This document shows, one piece after another, positions 1 to 11,400 of a stretch of 41,368 bases of DNA. This DNA is from JAEULH01 sp034382075 (GTDB lineage: Bacteria > Pseudomonadota > Alphaproteobacteria > Rhodospirillales > Defluviicoccaceae): contig JAXMOZ010000023.1 of assembly GCA_034382075.1 (NCBI GenBank), positions 1 through 41,368 on the forward strand, in the 5' to 3' direction. Made by a program: the position numbers and the translations under genes. Within the stretch, counting starts at the first letter, position 1; every line of letters starts with the position of its first letter. The notes under the pieces were generated by a model. The model ran no database searches. It had not been told where the DNA came from and was given only the letters and a program-made list of their open reading frames with translations.

Positions 1-83
1 CATCTGGACGGTCTCCTTCGCTGGTCGGTTCAATGCACCCCAGTTTGGCACATCGCGATGCCGTCAGGGGGCCGTCCACCCAG

Positions 84-165
84 CATTGCGAGGAGGCGGT
101 AGCCGACGAAGCAATCCAGTGAACCTTGCACTGGATCGCCACGCCGTTGCGCGGCTCGCGATGAC
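84..165. repeat. Dispersed intergenic repeat, family A, copy 1
   Basis: About 82 bp that recur in reverse orientation at 29581-29663. Shared blocks include CATTGCGAGGAGGCG near one end, CTGGATCGCCACGCCG in the middle and GCGGCTCGC.ATGAC at the other end, with a more variable centre. The outer ends are partly complementary (ATTGCGAG versus CTCGCGAT), so the element can fold on itself. It lies between the window edge and the first gene. Similar short palindromic elements are common between genes in alphaproteobacteria. It explains why the reading frame that extends upstream of position 236 should not be used as the gene start. Confidence 0.75.
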
Positions 166-235
166 GGCTTTGTTGTTGAAGACGAACGCGTGGGACGCTT
201 TTGTGCTGATGCTGGAAGTATTTGGAGCGGAGCGC

Positions 236-466
236 ATGGAGCGGATCATTAACGTTCGAGTCGAGCGGCTTCCGGAAGGCGTTTATCTGGCCACGTCCGA
301 TGACGTTCAAGGTCTGGTGGCCCAGGGCAGGACCGCCTCGGAAGCGCTGGAGCTCGCCCGCGACGTGGCCCGCCGGCTGCTGGAGGCACAGGCCGAACGT
401 GGCGCTGCACCGGCGCCGGTCGCCGTTGCCGATGTGTTCGAGTACCCGCTGATCGTTGCGGACTGA
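236..466 (+). CDS. DUF1902 / HicB-like small protein
   Basis: A 76-residue protein. The pattern of a short beta-strand region (NVRVERLPEGVYLAT), then SDDVQGLVAQGRT, then a helix (ALELARDVARRLLEAQ) fits the DUF1902/HicB-like fold, which is found in antitoxins of HicAB-type modules and in stand-alone proteins. The ATG at 236 is preceded by GGAGCGGAG at good spacing; the longer frame from position 86 runs through a dispersed repeat and is rejected. No HicA-like toxin gene lies next to it: the downstream gene is fliI on the opposite strand and upstream is only repeat DNA. It may be an orphan antitoxin or a non-TA member. The family call is moderately sure; the role is unknown. Confidence 0.65.
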   Translation: MERIINVRVERLPEGVYLATSDDVQGLVAQGRTASEALELARDVARRLLEAQAERGAAPAPVAVADVFEYPLIVAD

Positions 467-503
467 GCGGCGGACCGTCCGCCGCGGCCGGCTTCGCCGA
501 AGC

Positions 504-1835
504 TCAGCTCCCCTCGCCCAGGATCGCCGCCAGCTCCTCGTAAGCCGAGGCGAGCGGGGCGTGCTCGCCCGGCGTCTGGGCGAGGAACGCCGACAGCTTC
601 GGCTGCAGCCGGATGGCGGCGTCCAGCTCGGCGTCGCTGCCCGGGTGGTAGGCGCCGAGGCGAATGAGCTCGGCCATGCCGTCGTAGGCGGCGAGGTGGC
701 GCCTGGCGGCCTCCACCAGCCCGTTCTCCTCGGCGGTGTTGCAGCGGGGCATGGCCCTGGAGACGCTGCGCAGGATGTTGATCGCCGGGTAGCGGCCGGC
801 TTCGGCGATGGCGCGCTCCAGGACGATGTGGCCGTCGAGGATGCCGCGCACCGCGTCCGCCACCGGCTCGTCGTGGTCGTCGCCCTCGACCAGCACGGTG
901 AACAGGCCGGTGATCGACCCCTGCCCCGGCCCGCCGGGGCCTGCGCGCTCCAACAGCCTGGGCAGCTCGCTGAACACCGAGGGCGTGTAGCCCTTGGTCG
1001 CCGGCGGCTCGGCCGCGGCCAGGCCGATCTCCCGCTGGGCCATGGCGAAACGGGTGACGCTGTCCATCAGGCAGAGCACGTCGCGGCCCTCGTCGCGGAA
1101 GGCCTCCGCCACCGCCATCATCGTCAGCGCCGCCTGCCGGCGGACCGGCGGCGGCTCGTCCGAGGTGGCGACGACAACGACCGACCGGCGCAGGCCCTCT
1201 TCCCCGAGCGTGTCCTCGATGAACTCGCGGGCCTCGCGGCCGCGCTCGCCGATCAGCCCGATGACGACCACGTCGGCGTCGGTGTGCCGGGCCATCATCG
1301 ACAGCAGCATCGACTTGCCGACGCCGGAGGCGGCGAAGATCCCGAGCCGCTGGCCGCGGCAGCAGGTGAGAAAGGCGTTGATCGCGCGCACGCCGACGTC
1401 GAGCTTGCCGCCGACCCGGGCGCGGGTGTGCGCCGGCGGCGGCGAGCGGCGCAGCGGGTAGGCGCCGGGTCCGGGCGGCAGCAGGCCGCGGCCGTCGATC
1501 GGCTGGGCGAAGGCGTCGAGCACCCGGCCGCGCCAGGCGGAGCACGGGTGGATGACCGGCTGGCCGCAGCCCACCTCGACCCGGCAGCCGAGGCCCAGGC
1601 CTTCGACGCCGGCCAGCGGCATGACCATTGCCCGGCCGGCGCGAAAGCCGACGACCTCGGCGTCGACGCCGCTGCCGGCGCGGCGCTCGATCCGGCAGCG
1701 ATCGCCGATGGCGAGGCAGCCGGCCAGCCCCTCGACCTCGATGAGCAGGCCGACGATGGCGCTGATCCGGCCGTAGATGCGGTACTCCGGCAGCCGGTCG
1801 ATCTCGTGAAGGACGGCGCTGGTGGCGGCAAACAC
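504..1835 (-). CDS. fliI: Flagellar export ATPase FliI-like
   Basis: A 443-residue F1-beta-like ATPase that energises the flagellar type III export apparatus at the inner-membrane base. The N-terminal beta-barrel carries YGRISAIVGLLIEVEG, typical of FliI. The Walker A loop is AASGVGKS, and the Walker B region is followed by SVTRFAMAQREIGLA and the GYTPSVFSELPRLLERAG stretch characteristic of FliI/SctN ATPases. Length matches the family. The start is a GTG with GCGGAG upstream; no ATG is better placed. It faces away from ctrA over about 220 bp. The usual partner gene fliJ is not found downstream, where only a 37-bp gap separates it from a convergent gene. FliI is preferred over virulence-type SctN because of the ctrA neighbour and the absence of other secretion genes. 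Confidence 0.9.
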   Translation of the reverse strand: MFAATSAVLHEIDRLPEYRIYGRISAIVGLLIEVEGLAGCLAIGDRCRIERRAGSGVDAEVVGFRAGRAMVMPLAGVEGLGLGCRVEVGCGQPVIHPCSAWRGRVLDAFAQPIDGRGLLPPGPGAYPLRRSPPPAHTRARVGGKLDVGVRAINAFLTCCRGQRLGIFAASGVGKSMLLSMMARHTDADVVVIGLIGERGREAREFIEDTLGEEGLRRSVVVVATSDEPPPVRRQAALTMMAVAEAFRDEGRDVLCLMDSVTRFAMAQREIGLAAAEPPATKGYTPSVFSELPRLLERAGPGGPGQGSITGLFTVLVEGDDHDEPVADAVRGILDGHIVLERAIAEAGRYPAINILRSVSRAMPRCNTAEENGLVEAARRHLAAYDGMAELIRLGAYHPGSDAELDAAIRLQPKLSAFLAQTPGEHAPLASAYEELAAILGEGS

Positions 1836-1893
1836 GCAGGCGGCTCCGCGTCCGGTTCAGCGACCAAGGCTCCGCCACTCTGCCCCGGCGCCG

Positions 1894-1910
1894 GCTAACG
1901 AAGCGTTAGC
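1894..1910. promoter_or_regulatory. Perfect palindrome resembling a CtrA box
   Basis: The 17 bases form an exact inverted repeat (GCTAACG, 3-base centre, CGTTAGC). Read as CTAA-N7-TTAG it differs from the CtrA consensus TTAA-N7-TTAA by one base in each half-site. It lies 59 bp upstream of fliI and 144 bp upstream of ctrA, where an autoregulatory or flagellar-class CtrA site would be expected. The palindrome is directly seen; CtrA binding is inference. Confidence 0.4.
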
Positions 1911-2008
1911 GCCGCTGCCAAACCTGCTTCCCGCACAGCGGGTACCCCACATTTGCGTACATTTTATAGTTGTTGGTCAGTACTTTCTTGTGCTACCTTC
2001 TGGAGTAG

Positions 2009-2023
2009 TTAAGCGGTCGTTGC
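2009..2023 (+). promoter_or_regulatory. Possible CtrA half-site upstream of ctrA
   Basis: TTAA, seven bases, then TTGC: a full first half-site and a half-matching second one, 31 bp before the ctrA start in an AT-richer stretch (about 1950-2015) that probably holds the ctrA promoter. Position fits autoregulation, but the second half-site is poor. Confidence 0.3.
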
Positions 2024-2053
2024 TGCTTCAGGTTTCAACAGGGGGTTCGGCCA

Positions 2054-2767
2054 ATGCGCGTTCTTCTGATCGAGGACGATCCGTCGGTAAGGCTCAGCGT
2101 CGAGACGATGCTCAAGTCGGAAGGGATGGTCGTGGACACCACCGATCTGGGCGAGGACGGCCTGGAGATCGCCAAGCTCTACGACTACGACATCGTCCTC
2201 CTCGATCTGATGCTGCCCGACATGGACGGCATGGAGCTGCTCCGCCGGCTGCGCCAGGCGCGAGTGGCGACCCCGGTTTTGATCCTCTCCGGCCTCGGCC
2301 AGCCGGAAAACAAGGTGCGCGGGCTCGGCGGCGGCGCCGACGACTACCTCACCAAGCCGTTCGACAAGCGCGAGCTGGTCGCCCGTATCCACGCCATCGT
2401 CCGCCGCTCCAAGGGCCACGCCCAGCCGACGATCCGCACCGGCAAGCTTTCGGTGAACCTCGCCGCGCGCACCGCCGAGGTGGACGGCCGGCCGCTGCAC
2501 CTCACCGGCAAGGAATACGGCATCCTCGAGCTGCTCAGCCTGCGCAAGGGTACGACGCTGACCAAGGAGATGTTCCTCAACCACCTCTACGGCGGGATGG
2601 ACGAGCCCGAGCTCAAGATCGTCGACGTGTTCATCTGCAAGCTGCGCAAGAAGCTGGCGCAGGCGACGGAGGGCGAACACTACATCGAGACGGTGTGGGG
2701 CCGCGGCTATGTGCTGCGCGAGCCAGAGACGGAAGCCGGCAGCATGGCTGCGGCGGCCGCCGCCTGA
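2054..2767 (+). CDS. ctrA: Cell-cycle response regulator CtrA
   Basis: A 237-residue OmpR-type response regulator, master regulator of cell cycle, motility and division genes in alphaproteobacteria. The receiver domain (1-120) has the acidic pair D8/D9, phospho-acceptor D51 in LLDLMLPDMDG, a conserved S/T position (ILSG) and K in LTKPFDK. The winged helix (about 127-225) ends in YIETVWGRGYVLREP. The receiver sequence is very close to CtrA, and D51 is the known CtrA phosphorylation site. The start has AGGGGG upstream. A short alanine-rich tail (AAAAAA) ends the protein; Caulobacter CtrA is degraded through a C-terminal alanine-type signal, so regulated proteolysis is plausible but not shown. 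It is divergent from fliI. Confidence 0.95.
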   Translation: MRVLLIEDDPSVRLSVETMLKSEGMVVDTTDLGEDGLEIAKLYDYDIVLLDLMLPDMDGMELLRRLRQARVATPVLILSGLGQPENKVRGLGGGADDYLTKPFDKRELVARIHAIVRRSKGHAQPTIRTGKLSVNLAARTAEVDGRPLHLTGKEYGILELLSLRKGTTLTKEMFLNHLYGGMDEPELKIVDVFICKLRKKLAQATEGEHYIETVWGRGYVLREPETEAGSMAAAAAA

Positions 2768-2849
2768 GCGGACGCGGAAACCGGCGGCGCCCACCGAACC
2801 GGGTCGCCGCCCGCTCCGCCTGTCGGCGAGACCTTCGCCGGCGCCGCGG

Positions 2850-5605
<2,756 letters not shown>

Positions 5606-5612
<7 letters not shown>

Positions 5613-6454
5613 GCCTTCACCGCCATCACGTCGCAGGGCGGGGCGCTGAGCAGATCCTCGGCGACGCTGCCGATGATGGCATGGGGAACGCCGGTGCGGC
5701 CGTGGGTGCCGACGATGAGGAGGTCGGGACACAGCCGCTCGACCTCGGCGCGGATCACCTCCGGGGCCCGGCCCCGGCCCATGACCCGCTGGAACAGCGG
5801 CGCCCGGCCACGGTGCTCCCGCTCCAGCGCCTGCATCTCGTCGTTGATCATCGCCGTGAGCTTGCGCTCGTGCTGCTCACCTATGGCCGCCTCGCTGTCG
5901 CGGCCGTGGAGGAAGCCGGCGAAGGGCACCTCGTAGGCATGGATCAGGAAGAAGGTCGCGTCCGGGAACAGGCTTACCCCGTGCTCGATGGCCCGCCTCG
6001 ACGCCATCGAGAAGTCGACGCCGATCATCACCCGGCGGTAGGAGCCCTTGATCTTCCTCGTCGCCACGAGGACCGGCGCCCTGGCGGCGCGAAGCACGCG
6101 CTCGGCGGTGGTGCCGCGGAACATGTCGGCCAGCCGCTCCTCGCGCGCCGTGCCGAGGACGATGACGCCGGCGCCCTCGGCCTCCGTCTGGCGCACGATC
6201 TCCCGTGCGGCCCGGCCGAGGACGACGCGGATGGTCAGCTCGACCCCGTGGTGCGCCGGAAGCGCGTTGATGCGGTCGCGGATGGTTTGCTCTGCCGCCT
6301 CGCGATGATGCCGGGCGATGGCCTCGGGCAGGTCTTCGTCGACGACGTGTAGAACCGTTAGCGGTGCGCTGAACTCGCCGGCGAGCAGGAGCGATCGCTC
6401 CATCGCCCAGTGGGCGCGGGAGGATAGATCGGTCGCGAACAATAGCCTTTGCAT
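5606..6454 (-). CDS. Tandem universal stress protein
   Basis: A 282-residue cytoplasmic protein made of two UspA-type alpha/beta domains (about 1-145 and 150-282). The second domain keeps the ATP-binding signature G-x2-G-x9-G-S (GTHGRTGVPHAIIGS). The first has a degenerate version (GTAREERLADMFRGT) in which the second glycine is lost, so probably only the second half binds nucleotide. Each half starts with a strand followed by a D-[FL]-S turn (ATDLSSRAHWAM, GVDFSMASRRAI). The ATG at 6454 agrees with the domain start. It is the first gene of a two-gene unit with the P-type ATPase, with overlapping stop and start, suggesting it senses energy state or regulates that pump; this role is inferred from context only. 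Confidence 0.9.
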
Positions 6455-6581
6455 CGGGTCCCCGCCTCGGCCGCCCCAGCGCCTCTGGACGCAGGTCGCC
6501 GAGTTTGGGGAAGTCATCCACAACGCGCCGGCGGCCGCCTTCACATTTGCGGGTTTTGCGACGAGCCTGCCGCGAGCAAAG

Positions 6582-7028
6582 CTAGCAGGACGTCTCCCCT
6601 TCCGCGAGGGGCCTGCACCTCGGGTCGGTGAGCTTGCACTGGCAGTTCAGCGACGCTTGCCCGGCAGCGTTGACGACGACGCGGGAGTTGGTGGTGCAGA
6701 CGGAGCCGCCGCCGGCCGGCTGGGTGTTGATGATGCAGGCGAAGCCGGTGTTGCGATAGGTGCCGCCCGGCCAGCCTTCGACCGTCGCCTTGGCCCGCAA
6801 CGTGCTCACCCCGGTGGCGCTCGGCGTCAGCACCGTCGAGCAGTCGAAGGTGTAGACTTCGTCGGTGCCGCCGGGGAGAGTCTGGCCGACCGATATCTTG
6901 CACAGGCTCTGCCTGACGACGACGGCGCCGCCGCCTCCGCCCGCCTGAGACGCCGCCGGCACGGGCGCGGCCAGCAGCGGGACCAGCAGCAGCGCCCAGA
7001 TCGCCGCGTTGACGATGCTCTGCTTCAT
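6582..7028 (-). CDS. Small secreted Cys-rich protein (unknown family)
   Basis: A 148-residue protein I cannot assign to a family. It starts with a clear signal peptide (MKQSIVNAAIWALLLVPLLAAP, then VPAASQA) and a glycine run (GGGGGA). The mature part has eight cysteines, an even number, spread as single residues plus an NCQC pair near the C-terminus; this suggests a disulfide-bonded exported protein. The ATG at 7028 has AGGAGG about nine bases upstream; an in-frame GTG at 7046 lacks a comparable site. It is the last gene of a minus-strand series that begins with the CHASE2 cyclase and FecR-barrel genes and follows the previous gene by 18 bp. Confidence 0.7.
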   Translation of the reverse strand: MKQSIVNAAIWALLLVPLLAAPVPAASQAGGGGGAVVVRQSLCKISVGQTLPGGTDEVYTFDCSTVLTPSATGVSTLRAKATVEGWPGGTYRNTGFACIINTQPAGGGSVCTTNSRVVVNAAGQASLNCQCKLTDPRCRPLAEGETSC

Positions 7029-7046
7029 TGCCCTATCCTCCTGCAC

Positions 7047-7592
7047 TCATTGCGGCACGGCTGGGATGGGCGAGATCGCCTTGCACGCGTCGAGGTCGGC
7101 ATAGGCGGCGCAGAACAGCGTCTTCGTCTCCTCGTCCTCGGCGTACTGCACCTGAAGCGACTGGTCGGTGGCGATGATGTCGATGTCGGGGGCGGACGGG
7201 CTCGCCGGGATCGGCGTGTCGCTACTGGTGTCGCTGACGCTGACCCGGTCGGCGTTGACGCACAGCACAGGCCCGGTGGTTCCCCCGCCCGGCGGTGGCA
7301 GCGGCTGTCCATGATTGGGCAAGGCGTTGCTGTAGACGACGACGTAGTCGATCTGCACCGAGGCGACGGCGATACCCGTGGCGGCGGCGACGTCCGCTTC
7401 CAGCTTCTCGATCGTTCCGTCTTCTACTTCGGTTCCCGCGGTCAACGTGCAGGTCACGAGCTCGCCCGGCTCCGCCGCCCGGGACAGGCCGGGTAAGGCG
7501 AGCGCCATGACGGCGCCGGCGAAGACCGAGGCCAGGGCGGGGGCGGCGGGGTTGCGGCGCCGGCGACGCGGACAGGTGAAGGGAAATCTCAT
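7047..7592 (-). CDS. Small secreted protein, paralogue of its upstream neighbour
   Basis: A 181-residue protein of unknown family. It has an Arg-rich N-terminus, a hydrophobic segment and an Ala-X-Ala type cleavage region (ALPGLSRAAEPGE), so it is probably exported. The mature part has four cysteines. Two stretches resemble the next gene upstream: AAATGIAVASVQI versus EATTGVQVSHITL, and TLFCAAYADLDACKAI versus ALYCKSFADGGVGARACRRV. Order and cysteine placement agree, so I infer divergent tandem paralogues. It lies between two other exported-protein genes with short gaps, consistent with one transcript. Confidence 0.7.
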   Translation of the reverse strand: MRFPFTCPRRRRRNPAAPALASVFAGAVMALALPGLSRAAEPGELVTCTLTAGTEVEDGTIEKLEADVAAATGIAVASVQIDYVVVYSNALPNHGQPLPPPGGGTTGPVLCVNADRVSVSDTSSDTPIPASPSAPDIDIIATDQSLQVQYAEDEETKTLFCAAYADLDACKAISPIPAVPQ

Positions 7593-7641
7593 GGTCGGTG
7601 TTCCTCTTGGTGACGCAGATCGCGGCCGTTCGCGGCGGGGC

Positions 7642-8451
7642 TTAAGAGCAGCGGCGATAGCGGGTGCCGCCGATCGTCACGTAGGTGCAGGTCTCGGTCT
7701 GGTTCCATTGGCCGCTGACGATGTCCTTGAAGGTGACGCCGTCGACGCCCAAGGCTCCGGGGCTCGCGCATTGCACCGACACGTCGGTCCCGCAGACGCC
7801 GATCGCGGTCTGGCCGGGGGTGCCGACGGCGGTGAAGTTTTCGATGATGGCAAAGTCGATCACCGGGTTCCTGGCGCCGGCGCTGCGCAGCACCTCGACA
7901 AGGGCGGCGCACTGCTGCGCTTGCAGCCGGCGGTTGACGATCAGGGTGTCGTCGCCGCAGACGGCGGCGGTGCTGGCTTCGACCCGGCGGCAGGCTCGGG
8001 CGCCGACCCCGCCGTCGGCGAAGGACTTGCAGTAGAGCGCGTCCACGTCACCTTCCGAAGCGCCGCCGCGGTTGTAGCGCAGGTTGGTCGACATGCTGAC
8101 GGCGTTCAGGGTGACGTCTGTCTCGGCCGGCGCCGTGGCGGTGGTGACGGCGGACGGCGCCGTGACCTGCGCGACCCGGTTGGGACAGGTCAGCAGCGCC
8201 AGGCCCTGGTTGACGTCGAGGTTGAACTGCTGGCATTTCGGCTGCGCCAGGTCGCACAGGGTGATGTGGCTGACCTGGACGCCCGTCGTCGCCTCGAGCG
8301 AGTCGCAGAGGTCGAAGCTCGCCCGCGCATCCAGCATGCCGGAGACGATCTGTCCATCGGGCGGCGCCGCCAGCGACGGCGCGGCCGCCGCCGCCAGGGC
8401 CGCCGCGAGGAGAGCGGCCACCGCCGCCGTCCGCCTGCTGTCGCTATCCAC
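7642..8451 (-). CDS. Secreted protein with 12 cysteines (unknown family)
   Basis: A 269-residue protein with an Ala-rich signal peptide (RRTAAVAALLAAALAAAAAP, then SLAA). The mature region has twelve cysteines, an even number, and ends in YRRCS. I chose the GTG at 8451 because GGAGG lies five bases upstream and it gives a compact signal peptide. An ATG at 8487 would add 12 residues and sits 3 bp after the preceding gene, but has no clear ribosome site. The N-terminal 150 residues resemble the 181-residue protein encoded next; the C-terminal 110 residues are an extra Cys-containing region. No enzyme motif is visible. Position directly after the FecR-barrel gene suggests it is a partner or cargo of that protein (inference). 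Confidence 0.7.
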   Translation of the reverse strand: MDSDSRRTAAVAALLAAALAAAAAPSLAAPPDGQIVSGMLDARASFDLCDSLEATTGVQVSHITLCDLAQPKCQQFNLDVNQGLALLTCPNRVAQVTAPSAVTTATAPAETDVTLNAVSMSTNLRYNRGGASEGDVDALYCKSFADGGVGARACRRVEASTAAVCGDDTLIVNRRLQAQQCAALVEVLRSAGARNPVIDFAIIENFTAVGTPGQTAIGVCGTDVSVQCASPGALGVDGVTFKDIVSGQWNQTETCTYVTIGGTRYRRCS

Positions 8452-8490
8452 TCTCGCCTCCGTGATCATTCTCGGTCTCATGGTCATGGC

Positions 8491-11400
8491 TCAGAAGTTG
8501 AGGTTCACCCGGGCGACGAACGTCCGCTCCGGGAAGTACGGGCCGACGTACGGCTCGTCGCGGAACTCGCGGTAGCTGTCGTCCTGGTACTGGAAGGCGC
8601 TGTCGAACAGGTTGCGCACCGAGACGCTGGCGATGCCGCGCCTGTTGGCGAGCCGATAGCCGGCGCCGACGTCGACGACGGCAAAGGTGCTGCTGCCCTG
8701 GTTGGAGAACTCGGGCAGGCGATCGACCTTCTGGTGGACGTAGCTCACGCCGCCGCCGGCGAACAAGCCGCCGGGGTGGAAGTAGGTGACGTTCAGCGGC
8801 GCCGTGATCGTCTCCACCTCTTCCGGCAGCGGATCGCCCTCGAACCGGTCGATCTTGTACTTGTCGTAGGACAGCCCGGTGCTGAAGGCCCAGCGCTCGA
8901 ACGGCGTCCAGTAGGCGTAGAGGCGGTGAAGCTCCTCGTCGCCGCTCTCGGTGTCGGTGGTCGTGGAGCCGGTTTCGCTGATCACCGTCGTCGGCTCGTC
9001 GAACGTCCGCCAGGTCGCCTCGGCGCCGACGCTCAGCGTTCGGGTCACGGCCCAGTCGGCGCCCAGCCCCCAGCGGGTCGAGGCGGTGCCGTTGATGTCG
9101 TCGAAGAATTGGTTGAAGCCGGCGATCTGGGTCGGCTCGAGGGTGCGGTTGGCAACCAGCGGCGGCTTGACGACACGGAAGTAGGCGGCGCGCAGGCTCA
9201 CGTCGGGCGTGACCGCCCAGCGCGCCCCGACCTTGGGGTTGAGCTTGTCGACGTCGAAGTCGTCCTCTCGGTAGCGGTCGATGCTGGCGCCAAGGGTCCA
9301 GGTCACCGTCTCGGGATAGACGACGTTGGTGTAAAGGTAGCCGCGGTAGTCGCTGATGTCCGGCTTCTGCCGGAAATCCGGCAAAGGCTCGCCGGCGAAC
9401 GCGGTCGCGATCCGCACGTCGCGCTGGACATCGTAGTAGCCGAAGCCGCCGGTCAGGTTCACCCGATCCCAGCGGTAGATGCCCGCCGTCTCGATCTGGT
9501 TGGCGTCGTCGTCCACACGCGCCTTGTTCTCGATGTCGATGGCGCCGAGGACCGGGTCGGCGAACGGGATCGTCTGCTTGCGCTTCTCGTCGCGCTCGCT
9601 GTGGATGAAGGAGACGAGGACGTCGGCGTTGGCCGAGGGCGAGTAGCGCAGGCCGACCCGGGCCATGTCCACCGTCTGCTCGTTGTTCTCGTCGCGGATG
9701 AAGGCGTTGCGGTCGAAGTTGAACGGCAGGTCGCCGAACTCGCTGTCGCGGTGGCGGAACTCGCCCTGGATGTTCAGCTTGGGCGTCACCGCCGCCTGGG
9801 CGAAGAAGCTCCCGATCTTGTGGTTGAGGTCGTTGTTCGTCCGCCAGCCGTCGGTGTCGTAGTAGAAGCCGCCGCCGCTGACCGAGAACCGGTCGTAGAG
9901 GCCGCTGACGACCGCCTCGCCACCGTAGGTGTTGTCGTTGCCGACCAGGCCGGTGACGTTGAGCTGAGCGCCGTTGCGCTCGAACATCGGGGTGAACTCG
10001 TTGAAGCCGGCGTCGCCGGGGCCGCCGCGGCTGACGATGTTGAGGTTGGTCTCGCTGATGCTGGGCTGGACCGGGTTGAGGTTCACGTCCTGCAGCATCT
10101 GCGCTTGCAAGAGCTCGCTGACCCGGGAGATCTCCCGCCGGCGGACCGACAGGTAGGTGTCGGACAGGAACCGGTGCGCCGAGCCGTTGCCTGGGTCGAG
10201 CGCCAGCGACTGCGTGGACTGGTTCTGGCCGAGCTGGGTGAAGCCGAGATCGTTGTAGACCCTGGCCAGGCTCGTCTGCCGCGCCGCCCGGTCGGCGTCG
10301 AGCGCGAGGCGCGAGCGATAGACGGCGCGGTTGTCGTTGAGCGCGATCGACCGGTCGATCTGCGACAGCGCTGCCACCGGCTGGTTCCGGGTCTGCAGCA
10401 GGATGCCGTCGTAAAGGAAGGCGGTGGGGTCGTTGGGGTCGAGCTCGGTGGCGATGGCGAACTGCTCGGCCGCGAGCGCGGTTCGGTTCTCCTCGAAATA
10501 GGCCTTGCCCAGGTAGGCGTGCAGGATCGCGCTGTTGCCGTTGAGGCCGGTGGCGATCTCGATGTCGCGCCGGCCCGCGCGCAAGTCGCCCTCGCGGATC
10601 CTGGCAAGGCCCTGGCCCAGCCACGGCAGCGGATCGGCGGCATCGCGATCGATGGCTTCGGCGAAGGCGCGCTTGGCCTCGCCGGTGCGGAAGGAGGAGA
10701 GCGCGGCGAACCCGCGCGCGATCTGCGTGCGGGCGAGCTTCGGATCCAGCTCGCTTGCCCGCTCCGCCGCGGCCCGGGCGCCGTTGCGCTCTCCTTGCAT
10801 CAGCCGCAGCTCGGCGAGCCTCGCCCAGGCCAGCCCGTTCTGCGGTTCGTTGATGACCGCCCGTTCCAGCGCGGAGCGCGCCGCCGGCAGGTCGAACTCG
10901 GCCTGATCGGCGTAAGACAGCGCGATCAGCGGCGCCGCCGCCTCAGGCTGCAGCGTCACCGCCCGATCGGCGGCGGCGCGGGCCTGCTTCGGGCGGTTGC
11001 CGACGGTTTCGATCACCGAGCGCAGCGCATAGGCCGACCCCAGGTCGGGATCCTGGCGCACGGCCAAATCCAGCTCGGCCGAGGCTTCGTCGACGCGGCC
11101 GACGTCGAGCAGCAGGGCGGCGCGCAGCAGATGGAACCGCGCGCCCCGCGCAGCCGGCGCGACCCGCTCCAGATCCGCGAACGCCGCAACCGTGTCGCCT
11201 CGCCCGGCCGCGGCGGCCGCCGGCCGCAGCTCCGCCGGCCAGTCGCCACCGGCGCCGACGCTGAAGGCGGGAGGATAGAACAGCGCCCAGGAGACGGCAT
11301 CGCGCGGCCGCACCACCAGCCGGCTCTGCGGCGGCTGGCCGGGTGCGGCGGAAGCCGCCTCGCCGCTTTCGATGCGCACCTTGCCCTGATCGTTGGCCGC

